A stretch of DNA of 64,000 nucleotides, from NCBI RefSeq assembly GCF_000963885.1, contig NZ_BALE01000009.1, forward strand, positions 62,001-126,000, in the 5' to 3' direction. Below the pieces are notes generated by a model. It saw nothing but the letters and a program-made list of their open reading frames with translations, made no database searches and was not told where the DNA came from. Source of the stretch: Tanticharoenia sakaeratensis NBRC 103193. GTDB taxonomy: Bacteria > Pseudomonadota > Alphaproteobacteria > Acetobacterales > Acetobacteraceae. Shown here in pieces: positions 1 to 7,736 of this stretch (within the stretch, counting starts at the first letter, position 1; the number at the start of each line of letters is the position of its first letter). The translations under genes and the position numbers were made by a program.

Positions 1-35
1 CGCCGGTCATTCGGCCATCACCGGAGCAAACGCCT

Positions 36-1058
36 ATGAGCGAACCCGCCCCATCGACCCCGGTCGACCAGTCGACCGAGCGTCTCGATCTCCTGACCGC
101 CAATCCGGTCTACAAGCCCTTCCGCTACCCCTGGGCCTACGACGCGTGGCTGACGCAGCAGCGTGTTCACTGGCTGCCGGAAGAAGTTCCGCTCGCGGAT
201 GACGTCAAGGACTGGCACCGGACGCTGACGGAAGGCGAGCGCCACCTGGTCACGCAGATCTTCCGGTTCTTCACGCAGGCCGACGTCGAGGTGAACTCGG
301 CGTACATGAAGCACTACAGCCAGGTGTTCAAACCCACCGAAGTGCTGATGATGCTGTCCGCGTTCTCGAACATCGAGACGATCCACATCGCCGCCTATTC
401 GCATCTGCTCGATACGATCGGCATGCCTGAAACTGAGTACTCGGCCTTCCTCAAGTACAAGGAGATGAAGGACAAGTACGATTTCATGCAGTCGTTCTCG
501 ATCGACAACAAGCGTGAAATCGCCAAGACCATGGCGGCGTTCGGGGCGTTCATGGAAGGGCTGCAGCTCTTCGCAAGCTTCGCGATCCTGCTGAACTTCC
601 CGCGTTTCAACAAGCTCAAGGGCATGGGGCAGATCGTCACGTGGTCGATCCGCGACGAGACGCTGCACTGCCTGTCGATGATCCGCCTGTTCCGCACCTT
701 TGTCCGCGAAAACCCCGAAATCTGGACCGAGGATTTCCGGGCGGAACTCGCGGAGATCTGCCGCACGACGGTCAGCCACGAGGACGCGTTCATCGATCTC
801 GCGTTCGAGATGGGCGCGGTCGAGGGGCTCAGTGCCGATCAGGTGAAGACCTACATCCGTTTCATCGCGGACCGCCGGATGACGCAGCTTGGCCTCGATC
901 CGATCTACGACACGACGGAGAATCCGCTTCCGTGGCTGGACGACCTGCTCAACGCCGTCGAGCATGCGAACTTCTTCGAAAATCGCGCCACCGAGTATTC
1001 CCGCGCCTCGACCAGCGGCACCTGGGAAGAAGCGTTCGAAGGCAGCGTCTTCAGCTGA
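36..1058 (+). CDS. nrdB: Class Ia ribonucleotide reductase, beta subunit
   Basis: This is the small (R2) subunit of aerobic ribonucleotide reductase. It carries the diiron-tyrosyl radical used by the NrdA subunit to reduce ribonucleoside diphosphates to deoxyribonucleotides in the cytoplasm. All metal ligands of the family can be placed: D83, E114, H117, E174, E208 and H211, with the radical tyrosine at Y121 in the segment ETIHIAAYS, so this is the tyrosyl-radical type and not a Tyr-less class Ic enzyme. At 340 residues it is of normal length. The ATG is preceded by a GGAG about 11 bases upstream. The partner nrdA is not in the window and may lie just to the left. A strong hairpin follows the stop codon. 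Confidence 0.96.
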   Translation: MSEPAPSTPVDQSTERLDLLTANPVYKPFRYPWAYDAWLTQQRVHWLPEEVPLADDVKDWHRTLTEGERHLVTQIFRFFTQADVEVNSAYMKHYSQVFKPTEVLMMLSAFSNIETIHIAAYSHLLDTIGMPETEYSAFLKYKEMKDKYDFMQSFSIDNKREIAKTMAAFGAFMEGLQLFASFAILLNFPRFNKLKGMGQIVTWSIRDETLHCLSMIRLFRTFVRENPEIWTEDFRAELAEICRTTVSHEDAFIDLAFEMGAVEGLSADQVKTYIRFIADRRMTQLGLDPIYDTTENPLPWLDDLLNAVEHANFFENRATEYSRASTSGTWEEAFEGSVFS

Positions 1059-1071
1059 ACCAAAACGCAAT

Positions 1072-1097
1072 CCGGCATCAGCACGCGCTGATGCCGG
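1072..1097. terminator. Hairpin terminator between convergent nrdB and trmN6-like genes
   Basis: A perfect 10-bp inverted repeat (CCGGCATCAG / CTGATGCCGG) with a 6-base loop starts 13 bases after the nrdB stop. There is only a weak T-rich stretch after it. I read it as the nrdB terminator. The remaining 200 bases up to the next gene show nothing I can name. Confidence 0.6.
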
Positions 1098-1294
1098 ACC
1101 TGTCTTTCACCAAAGCCTCTTCCTGAAGTCGGCCGTATGCGGCGGTACTCGACGGTCCGAAGGCGAGGTTTTTGCGACTACGCTTGCGCTGGCTGACTGC
1201 GCCGAACGGACGATCGATCCCGCTGTAGTCCCGCGCCTCATGAAGACGGTGCCGATCAGAAGTATCCGACCCGGCCGGGATGTTCAGAGTTAGC

Positions 1295-2131
1295 TCAGAT
1301 CGCAAGAGCTGCGCCATCGCGCAGGATGGCTTTGGCGGCATCTGTAAAACGCCCGTCCTGATCGTGCAGCACGAGGCCGGGCGCCAGAATGGCGTCGCCG
1401 CGCCCACCGAGCACGGCGCGGATCAGGCATAGTCGCGCCGCGCGCCCCGTCTTCGGCCAGAGCGGCATGAGAACGGCCGAGCCGAATCCTTCCGCACGTA
1501 GCGCGGCAAAAGCCGAATCCATCAGTGCGGAGGGCAGGGCGAGCGTCAGCGTGCCGCGATGCCGAAGGAACGGCCTGAGTGCCCCGATCCAGATATCGAG
1601 CACGTTGGCAGGCGCGGTCCGCGCCAGGCGGCGTCGTGCCTGATCCGGAACGCTCGCCTGGGCGCGATGCCATGGCGGGTTTGCAAACACGTGGTGCACC
1701 GTGCCGCGGGACGATTCGAGCGACGAGACGTCTGGAAGCAATGTGTGATGAACGGGCCACGCACCGAAGCCGTTGGCGGCGAGGTTCATCCGGGCAAGGG
1801 CTGCGGTCGCTCCGTCCCCCTCCAGCCCAACGCCCAACAGACCGGGCACGCGCGCGCCAAGGCACAGAAGACCCGCGCCTGCGCCACATCCGGCCTCGAG
1901 CACGCACTGCCCGGGACGGGCGGGCACGAACGCCGCCATCAGCACCGGCTCGAGCCCCGTGCGATGTCCGTGTCGAAATTGCCGGTAGGCAACACGACCG
2001 TCCAGAAGCGAGTCGGATGTCATCGAATCGCCCACCGTGGCATCAGGTGCGCTGCCCGCCCCGAAATCATGGGCGCCCACGGCCGTCTTAAAGACGGCGG
2101 GCGGGTTGACCGCCTTGAACGTGCCGCTCAT
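1295..2131 (-). CDS. TrmN6-like tRNA1(Val) adenine-N6 methyltransferase
   Basis: A predicted SAM-dependent N6-adenine methyltransferase of 278 residues. The SAM-binding glycine motif LEAGCGAGAG lies at residues 78-87, and the amino-methyltransferase catalytic motif NPPW at 151-154 follows a hydrophobic strand, as in TrmN6/YfiC, which modifies A37 of tRNA1(Val). The characteristic entry sequence DGRVAYRQFRHGHRTGLEPV precedes it. The ATG at 2131 has a GGGGA about six bases upstream. An in-frame ATG at 2023 fits the usual family start slightly better but has no clear ribosome site. The reading frame continues upstream without family similarity. The gene is divergent from the polyprenyl synthase gene with only 38 bases between start codons. 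The exact tRNA target is inferred from the family. Confidence 0.82.
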   Translation of the reverse strand: MSGTFKAVNPPAVFKTAVGAHDFGAGSAPDATVGDSMTSDSLLDGRVAYRQFRHGHRTGLEPVLMAAFVPARPGQCVLEAGCGAGAGLLCLGARVPGLLGVGLEGDGATAALARMNLAANGFGAWPVHHTLLPDVSSLESSRGTVHHVFANPPWHRAQASVPDQARRRLARTAPANVLDIWIGALRPFLRHRGTLTLALPSALMDSAFAALRAEGFGSAVLMPLWPKTGRAARLCLIRAVLGGRGDAILAPGLVLHDQDGRFTDAAKAILRDGAALAI

Positions 2132-2169
2132 ATCTTCCCCTGCCTTCGAGCCTGAACTGGAGAGCTGTC

Positions 2170-3231
2170 TTGGGTGTAGCCGTTGATCTGCAGGACGCTG
2201 GTGCGTCGGCGAACCCCGGGCCGGAGAAATCCGGTCACGAGAGCGCGCTGCATGCCCTGGCCGATTATCTGGCAGACGACATGCTCGCCTGCAACAAGGC
2301 GATCGTTGCCCGGATGGATAGCCCGGTCCCGCTGATCCCGCAGCTTGGCGCGCATCTGGTAGCAGCCGGAGGCAAGCGCCTGCGACCGCTGCTGACGCTC
2401 GCCTCCGCACGCCTCTGTGGATACGAGCCCGGCCCTGACGCGCAGCGCCATGTAGGTCTCGCGGCGTGCGTGGAATTCATCCATACGGCAACTCTTCTGC
2501 ATGATGACGTGGTCGATGAAAGCACCCTGCGTCGCGGTCTGGCGTCGGCCAATGCGGTTTTCGGCAACAAGGCGTCCGTGCTTGTCGGCGATTTCCTGTT
2601 CGCCCGATCCTTCCAGCTCATGACCGACGACGGGTCGCTGAAGGTCATGGCGATCCTGTCCAACGCATCCGCCACCATCGCTGAAGGCGAAGTGCTGCAG
2701 ATGGCGACCCAGAACGATCTCTCGACGCCGATCGATCGCTATCTCGACGTGATCCACGGCAAGACAGCTGCACTTTTCGCGGCAGCCTGTCGCGTCGGGG
2801 CCGTTGTCGCGGGACGGCCGGAAGCGGACGAACTGGCGCTCGAGACCTTCGGCACCAATCTCGGCATGGCATTTCAGCTTGTCGACGATGCACTCGATTA
2901 CGCTGCCGACCAGCAGACGCTCGGCAAGACGGTCGGGGACGACATGCGGGAAGGCAAGATCACGCTTCCTGTCCTGGCTGCGTTCCATGCGGCGAAAACG
3001 GAGGAGGAGCGGGCATTCTGGAGCCGCGTCATCGAGAGCGGGGAGCAGACGGAAGCCGACCTGCCTCGTGCACTTGACCTGATCGCGCAGACCGGGGCGA
3101 TCGAGATCACGCTGGCCCGAGCCGCGACTTATGCCGAAATGGCCGTGGCCGCTCTGGCGAGCTTCCCCGACAGCGAGATCAAGCGGCTTCTAGTCGAGAC
3201 GGCGTCCTACACGGTCAGCCGGGCACGCTGA
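2170..3231 (+). CDS. ispB: Long-chain polyprenyl diphosphate synthase (octa/decaprenyl)
   Basis: A trans-polyprenyl diphosphate synthase of 353 residues that elongates farnesyl diphosphate with isopentenyl units to make the ubiquinone side chain. The first aspartate-rich motif DDVVD is at residues 112-116 and the second DDALD at 239-243. The residues before the first motif are small or aliphatic (HTATLL), typical of long-chain enzymes, unlike the bulky residues of the short-chain farnesyl synthase also present at 52.2-53.1 kb. Chain length (C40 or C50) cannot be read from the sequence; acetic acid bacteria generally make Q-9 or Q-10. The start is a TTG with GGAGAG just upstream. Confidence 0.92.
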   Translation: MGVAVDLQDAGASANPGPEKSGHESALHALADYLADDMLACNKAIVARMDSPVPLIPQLGAHLVAAGGKRLRPLLTLASARLCGYEPGPDAQRHVGLAACVEFIHTATLLHDDVVDESTLRRGLASANAVFGNKASVLVGDFLFARSFQLMTDDGSLKVMAILSNASATIAEGEVLQMATQNDLSTPIDRYLDVIHGKTAALFAAACRVGAVVAGRPEADELALETFGTNLGMAFQLVDDALDYAADQQTLGKTVGDDMREGKITLPVLAAFHAAKTEEERAFWSRVIESGEQTEADLPRALDLIAQTGAIEITLARAATYAEMAVAALASFPDSEIKRLLVETASYTVSRAR

Positions 3232-3306
3232 TCCGGCCACGGGCGACGTTGCCCACAGCCGCATGCGTCGGAACTGAAATCGGAAAAATCGGAGCCGTTC
3301 TTCGGT

Positions 3307-3337
3307 CCGGCCCGCAGGCAGGAAGCCTGCGGGCCGG
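3307..3337. terminator. Strong bidirectional terminator hairpin
   Basis: A perfect 13-bp stem (CCGGCCCGCAGGC / GCCTGCGGGCCGG) with the 5-base loop AGGAA, placed between the convergent ispB stop (3231) and levansucrase stop (3346). It has no long T-run on either side. Confidence 0.75.
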
Positions 3338-3345
3338 GATGAAGT

Positions 3346-4965
3346 TCAGTTCACCGATGCGCCGGACAGGAAGTCCCGTGCAGCCTGCTCGGTGGCCCGC
3401 GCCGTCGACGCTCCCTGCGTGGTCGCAAGGCCTGCCGACAGGGCAGCGGACACGGTGGTCGGCGACGACAGGTTCTGGATCAGATCCCAGAAGTCGATGT
3501 TGATCCTGTTGGGCGAGATGTCGCCGTAGCCGCCGAGACCACCGGCGCCGTAGCCAAGATTGATGGACGAGCCCGCGCCGCGCAGGAAGACCTGCACCGT
3601 CGGTGCCAGTGTGCCGCCGCGCCGGGTCTGGACCGTGTCGATGAACGATTCGACGAGGCTGCCCGGCATGTAATAGTGCGAGTAGCTCTGGAACGCGTTC
3701 GGGTTCTGGCTCGGGTCAGGCGCGTAGTCGGCACCGGCCGCTGTGTTGAGGTCGGTCGGATTGCCGAGCATCAGCCCGCTGTTCCTGTTCAGCGGAACAT
3801 AGTCGCTGCGGATGCCATAACCCATGAACCCGTATGCCCCGTCCGGGCCGTCGATCCCGGCAGCGAACGTCGTCCGATGGCTGATGGTCAGCAGATAATA
3901 GCGGTTCCCGACGATATGCATTTCGGGACGTTCGGTCTGGTCGTTCACGCAGTTGCCCGACACGAGCGGCGGCAGGAATTTCCAGGCCGAGAGATCGGGC
4001 TTCGTCGCGACGGCGAGGCCGATATTGGCGCGCTGATAGATCGCACCGGATGTGTTCACCGCATCGACCGTCTCGGCGTACGGATCGTTGGCCCGGTAGC
4101 CCAGATCCGAGGCATCGCAGGGTGTCTCGCCGCGAACACCCGCCGAGTTGCCCTCGAACACCATGAACGTCTGGCCCGGATGCGCAGGATCATGGAAGGT
4201 GAACGGATCGCGGAAGGAGAAGAACTCGTTCTGCAGGCGGGTCTGATAATAGACGCCGTCAGGCTGCAGGAGGGCTGTGTGCGTCGTAAAGCCCGTGAAC
4301 CAGACATGATGGAAATCGGCGTGGATCTGACCGTCCGTTTTCGTGATAGTCGCCTGCGGAGCGGAAATGTTGCCGCCGGACGCATCCCGGTTGAAGGCAA
4401 GGTCGGTATAGAACGTCGTCAGCTGGTTGCCGCCGAGCTGCATGAGACGGGTCGAGCCGGACCATTCGGCCTGCTGCGTGTAGGGCTGGCCGGTATAGAC
4501 CTGCGCGCTGGCGCCATCGGGGAAAACATTGCCGCCGTAGATCCAGCCGCCGGCCACCGGCCGTCTGGACTCGGGGATTCCGGTGCGACGATAGAAGAAG
4601 CCGATGCGCGCATGGACATGGCGGTCGTCAAAACCGTAGCCAGCGTTCTGCTGCGCCGTCAGGCAGAAGATGACGTCCCAGCCATTGTAGCTGTACTGGT
4701 TGCCGTCCGCATCGGTCAGGGGCCAGGTGTCCCAGACCCAGACCGTCCCGCCGATGGTCGGGAAGCTGACGGGGATCGCGGGCATCGTCAGCGCCGACGG
4801 CATCGAATTCGCGCCGGTCGGCACGTTCGGATCGGACATCGCCTTGATCTGGCGCGCGTCGGCACGGGTCCATTTGGCCGTATAACTCTCGTACGGATCG
4901 TGCGCCGCGCCGGTATGGATCGTCGGTTGCGGGTAACCGGGTTCCAGGGGAAGGCGCTCAGCCAT
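3346..4965 (-). CDS. Levansucrase, GH68, lacking a signal peptide
   Basis: A GH68 fructosyltransferase that transfers fructose from sucrose to a growing levan chain or to water. All three catalytic carboxylates are present: nucleophile D79 in VWDTW, transition-state stabiliser D253 in FRDPF, and acid/base E345 in QTERP. Their spacing (174 and 92 residues) is the same as D135/D309/E401 reported for Gluconacetobacter diazotrophicus LsdA, so this 539-residue protein is about 56 residues shorter at the N-terminus. The LsdA signal peptide has no counterpart. Upstream in frame there is no ATG, GTG or TTG between 4965 and a stop at 5047-5049, so no secreted version can start here. The sequence just before the ATG is the end of a methyltransferase fragment in another frame. 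The enzyme core looks intact. Its secretion and its promoter are open questions. Confidence 0.9.
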   Translation of the reverse strand: MAERLPLEPGYPQPTIHTGAAHDPYESYTAKWTRADARQIKAMSDPNVPTGANSMPSALTMPAIPVSFPTIGGTVWVWDTWPLTDADGNQYSYNGWDVIFCLTAQQNAGYGFDDRHVHARIGFFYRRTGIPESRRPVAGGWIYGGNVFPDGASAQVYTGQPYTQQAEWSGSTRLMQLGGNQLTTFYTDLAFNRDASGGNISAPQATITKTDGQIHADFHHVWFTGFTTHTALLQPDGVYYQTRLQNEFFSFRDPFTFHDPAHPGQTFMVFEGNSAGVRGETPCDASDLGYRANDPYAETVDAVNTSGAIYQRANIGLAVATKPDLSAWKFLPPLVSGNCVNDQTERPEMHIVGNRYYLLTISHRTTFAAGIDGPDGAYGFMGYGIRSDYVPLNRNSGLMLGNPTDLNTAAGADYAPDPSQNPNAFQSYSHYYMPGSLVESFIDTVQTRRGGTLAPTVQVFLRGAGSSINLGYGAGGLGGYGDISPNRINIDFWDLIQNLSSPTTVSAALSAGLATTQGASTARATEQAARDFLSGASVN

Positions 4966-5510
4966 CTCTCGATCTCGCCATCGGAGAACGTGAGCCGCAC
5001 ATGCGCGTGGTTCTCGCGCAACTTGCGAAAAGTGTGGGTAGCGAAATCAACGATCAGAAGTGGAGCGTCTGGCTCGAGAACGCGCGAGGCTTCGGCAATG
5101 GCAGCTGCGGGGCGTTGGATGTAACGCAGAACCTGATGCAGCATCGCGAGACCGCATACACGCGCGGGGACCGGAAGCGCATACATGTCGCTCTGCTTGA
5201 GGGCGATCTTCGTCAGGCCGGCGCGGTCCAGCTTGCGCCGCGCGACCCGCAGCATTGCCGGGCTGCAATTGAGCGCTGTCAGTTCGGAAGCGCGATCGGC
5301 CGGAAGCTCGATCATCCGTCCTGCCCCTGTTCCCACATCGAGCACGCACCCGAGAGGTCCGGCAAGGAGGATGGCAGCGATTGTCGCTTCCACCTCCTGC
5401 TCTGCGACGTGCAACGACCGGATGACATCCCGGTTTGCGGCATGTGTTTCAAAATAATCCTCGGCAGATGCCGTCCGAACCGCCTTGATCGCCGAAAGCC
5501 TCGCCGAGTC
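4950..5510 (-). pseudogene. Internal fragment of an ArsR-type regulator/SAM methyltransferase fusion
   Basis: About 185 codons match the C-terminal methyltransferase half of the ArsR-family regulators that carry a SAM methyltransferase domain and are usually found beside metF or other methionine genes. Recognisable blocks are IRSLHVAEQEVEA, the SAM motif VLDVGTGAGRM, DMYALP, LHQVLRY and LLIVDF. The whole N-terminal HTH domain and the last part of the protein are missing. The open frame runs on at both ends (5564 down to 4788) into unrelated sequence. The usual acidic residue after the SAM motif is replaced (ALNCS), and a few residues are lost around PARVCGLAM, both consistent with decay. The 3' end runs straight into the levansucrase start codon in another frame. 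I read this as a pseudogene. Confidence 0.72.
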
Positions 5511-5521
5511 GCTCACCAGCC

Positions 5522-5695
5522 ATGCTGTCGGTATTGAACATGGTCGGGCTGCTGCGGGCCGCATCCGAGCGATTGCTGGCGGGGCGGCTGTGGGTAAACC
5601 CGGACTGCGGGCTCAAGACACGAGGCTGGACCGAGCTGAAGTCCGCGATTGCGAACATGGCGGAAGCTGCACGCATGCTGCGCGCCGGAGGCTGA
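5522..5695 (+). pseudogene. metE: 3' remnant of metE (cobalamin-independent methionine synthase)
   Basis: Fifty-seven codons ending in TGA at 5693-5695 encode the C-terminus of MetE. The block [14 protein letters not shown], which holds the last zinc-ligand cysteine of the family, is unmistakable, and [13 protein letters not shown] before it also fits. Similarity stops abruptly near 5522 and there is an in-frame stop at 5486-5488, so more than 90 percent of the gene is gone. It lies head to head with the methyltransferase fragment and ends four bases before the end of murI. It is a non-functional relic. Confidence 0.8.
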
Positions 5696-5698
5696 ACC

Positions 5699-6529
5699 TC
5701 AGGCGGCGACTGTCTCGAGGCAATCGTTGCCGGCATACCCCAAGGCCCGCAGTGCGAGACTGAATTCGCGGCCACGCGGCGCGGGCGCGGTCAGCGTGAC
5801 CCGTTCAGGCTCCTGATCGCGGCAGGCGAAAGGCCCGATGGCCGAGAGGATCGCCGCTGCGTGCCGCGCAACGGCAGGGGCGGGATCGAGCCACAGGAAT
5901 GTCCGATCACGTTCCGCAGACAGACGTTCGAACTGCGGCAGGAGCACGGAATAATGCGTGCAGCCCAGTCCGATTGCATCGATTGCATCGCCGCCCGGCT
6001 GGCCGAGCAACGCGTCGAGTTCCTGCGCGATCAGCGCATCCGCCACGAGTTCTCCGACGAACGCTCGTTCGGCAAGATCCGCCAGATGTCTGGCGCCATG
6101 CAGCACGAGACGGCAATCGGGCGCGAAACGGGCACGTAGCTCGGCGACGTATGGTCGCCGGACTGTCGCTGACGTGGCCAGCAACCCTATGGTGCGGGTC
6201 TTCGAGACGCGACCGGCCCATCGGATCGGCGGCACACAGCCAACGAAAGGCACGCCGAGCCTGGCCCGCAGGGCGGGCAGGGCGATCGTGCTGGCGGTGT
6301 TGCAGGCGACGACGACAAGGTCGTAGGCGCGCGCCCGACAGGCTATGTCGATCAGATCGACAATCCGCGCGGTCAGCGGCGCATCCGGCTGCTCGCCATA
6401 TGGGAACAGCGCGGTATCGGCGAGATAGTCGATGCGCGCGTGGGGCAGCGTGTTCCGCAGGGCCCGGACGACACCGAGTCCCCCGATCCCCGAATCGAAG
6501 ACGAGCAGCCGGCCGACCGCACCGTCCAT
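5699..6529 (-). CDS. murI: Glutamate racemase
   Basis: Converts L- to D-glutamate for peptidoglycan in the cytoplasm. The 276-residue protein has the N-terminal FDSGIGGLGV with catalytic-site D12, the two catalytic cysteines C76 (ACNTAS) and C190 (GLGCTHY), and H192 after the second. The start was set at the ATG that overlaps the pyrE stop as TGATG, giving a normal length; the frame is open 26 codons further upstream, inside pyrE. The overlap implies translational coupling to pyrE. Its 3' end abuts the metE relic, so the deletion that removed metE stopped just short of this essential gene. Confidence 0.94.
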   Translation of the reverse strand: MDGAVGRLLVFDSGIGGLGVVRALRNTLPHARIDYLADTALFPYGEQPDAPLTARIVDLIDIACRARAYDLVVVACNTASTIALPALRARLGVPFVGCVPPIRWAGRVSKTRTIGLLATSATVRRPYVAELRARFAPDCRLVLHGARHLADLAERAFVGELVADALIAQELDALLGQPGGDAIDAIGLGCTHYSVLLPQFERLSAERDRTFLWLDPAPAVARHAAAILSAIGPFACRDQEPERVTLTAPAPRGREFSLALRALGYAGNDCLETVAA

Positions 6530-7278
6530 CAGGCGCCGGCCTTGTCCTTCAGTGCCTGTGCTTCCTCGACGCTTCCGACACCGCCGTGCCGCTTCGACCA
6601 GGCGCATGGATCTTCAAGAAAACGCCGCACTTCGGCGCTGTCGCTTTCCGAGAAATAGGGCTGGCCGGCGCAGGCTTCCAGCACGTCCCACCATGTGCAC
6701 AGCGAATGTAGGGCAATGTTCATGTCCCCGAGCGTGCGATGCGCCCCGGGAAACACGCCATAGAAGAACACGACGAAGGTATGGTTCACGATCGCGCCGG
6801 CGTTGCGCAGCGCATTGGCGAACTGGATCTTGGAGGCGCCGTCGGTCGTCAGATCCTCGACCAGAAGCGTGCGCATGCCTTCCGGCACGTCGCCCTCGAT
6901 CTGCGCGTTGCGGCCGAAGCCTTTGGGCTTTTTCCGGACATAGGCCATCGGCGCCATCATCCGGTCCGCGATCCATGCCGCGAACGGAATGCCGGCCGTC
7001 TCGCCGCCGACGACTGCATCGATGCTCTCGAAGCCGATGTGCCGCTGGATCTTCTCGACGCCCAGTTCGACGATCTTCGCGCGCGCCCGGGGGAAGAAGA
7101 TGATCCGCCGGCAGTCGATATAGACGGGCGAGCGCCAGCCCGAGGTCAGGGTGTAGGGATCCTCGGGACGAAAGTTGATCGCCTTGATCTCGAGCAGGAT
7201 GCGCGCGGTGGTCAACGCAGCGTCGCGGTCCCATGGAGTCGTCTGGGAAGAGGTGAGGGGGCCGGCGGGTTGGCTCAC
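6529..7278 (-). CDS. pyrE: Orotate phosphoribosyltransferase
   Basis: Condenses orotate with PRPP to orotidine 5'-phosphate in pyrimidine synthesis. The PRPP-binding signature is seen as TLLVEDLTTDGASK, with the phosphate-binding loop VVGGETAGIP upstream and the N-terminal block YTLTSGWRSPVYID, which is typical of the longer alphaproteobacterial enzymes. I place the start at a GTG (7278), which has a GGAG ten bases upstream and gives 249 residues. The frame is open to an ATG at 7392, but those extra 38 residues look like leader sequence, not protein. The gene shares its stop with the murI start. Confidence 0.92.
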   Translation of the reverse strand: MSQPAGPLTSSQTTPWDRDAALTTARILLEIKAINFRPEDPYTLTSGWRSPVYIDCRRIIFFPRARAKIVELGVEKIQRHIGFESIDAVVGGETAGIPFAAWIADRMMAPMAYVRKKPKGFGRNAQIEGDVPEGMRTLLVEDLTTDGASKIQFANALRNAGAIVNHTFVVFFYGVFPGAHRTLGDMNIALHSLCTWWDVLEACAGQPYFSESDSAEVRRFLEDPCAWSKRHGGVGSVEEAQALKDKAGA

Positions 7279-7463
7279 GCGGTGCGGACTCCAGAAGGGG
7301 TTTATCGGGCTGAACAGACGCCGAGCATAACGAATATGGCCCGTATTGGTAAGCTGATACGTCTGTGTGCAAGGGGTGATGCGCAAGTGCACTTGCAGGG
7401 GCCCGTCGCAACCCGTTATGCTACGTCCAATTGCAAATCTTTCGCAACTCGGGGAATAACGCG

Positions 7464-7703
7464 GTGTCGGTCGAAGTCAGCAGGATCGGGCGCAAGTGTG
7501 AACGCGCCGTCGTCACCGCCTATCAGGAACTGCGTGAGGTCGGTCAGCCGGATCTTGCGGCGTTCGGGGCGTGCACGACGCTCTACCGGATCCATCATCC
7601 GGAAGCGTCATTGTCCGAAGCGCGCCGTCTGGTGTCCGAGTGGATCGACCATCATGTCGTCCGCCAGGACAAGGGCGCGACGCCCGGATGCGAGTGCGAT
7701 TGA
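7464..7703 (+). CDS. Small conserved-looking protein of unknown function
   Basis: A 79-residue protein read from a GTG with a good GGGGA site eight bases upstream. The frame is open 11 more codons without a better start. It is acidic and basic in alternation, has three clustered histidine patches (RIHHPEA, DHHV) and ends CECD. I do not recognise a family. Good codon usage, a proper ribosome site and placement in the otherwise empty space between pyrE and gltA make it a credible gene. It is probably a small cytoplasmic protein, as there is no signal peptide or membrane segment. Confidence 0.6.
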   Translation: MSVEVSRIGRKCERAVVTAYQELREVGQPDLAAFGACTTLYRIHHPEASLSEARRLVSEWIDHHVVRQDKGATPGCECD

Positions 7704-7714
7704 TCGGCACTCGC
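7690..7714. terminator. Hairpin at the end of the small ORF, facing gltA
   Basis: An 8-bp perfect stem (GCGAGTGC / GCACTCGC) with a 9-base loop that contains the TGA of the small gene. It lies between two convergent genes and may serve both, but has no T-run. Confidence 0.4.
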
Positions 7715-7736
7715 TGGGACGAACGTCGCCGGGGGT

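Noticed and set aside
3676-5124. A 482-codon plus-strand frame opposite the levansucrase gene
   Set aside because: It is the shadow of the GH68 gene, has no ribosome site and no recognisable motif.
4788-5564. Treating the whole 258-codon minus-strand frame as an intact methyltransferase
   Set aside because: Both ends leave the family sequence abruptly, the HTH domain and C-terminus are missing and conserved residues are lost, so it is listed as a pseudogene fragment.
5485-5763. Plus-strand frame of 92 codons across the metE relic
   Set aside because: It is in a different frame from the MetE similarity and carries no motif.
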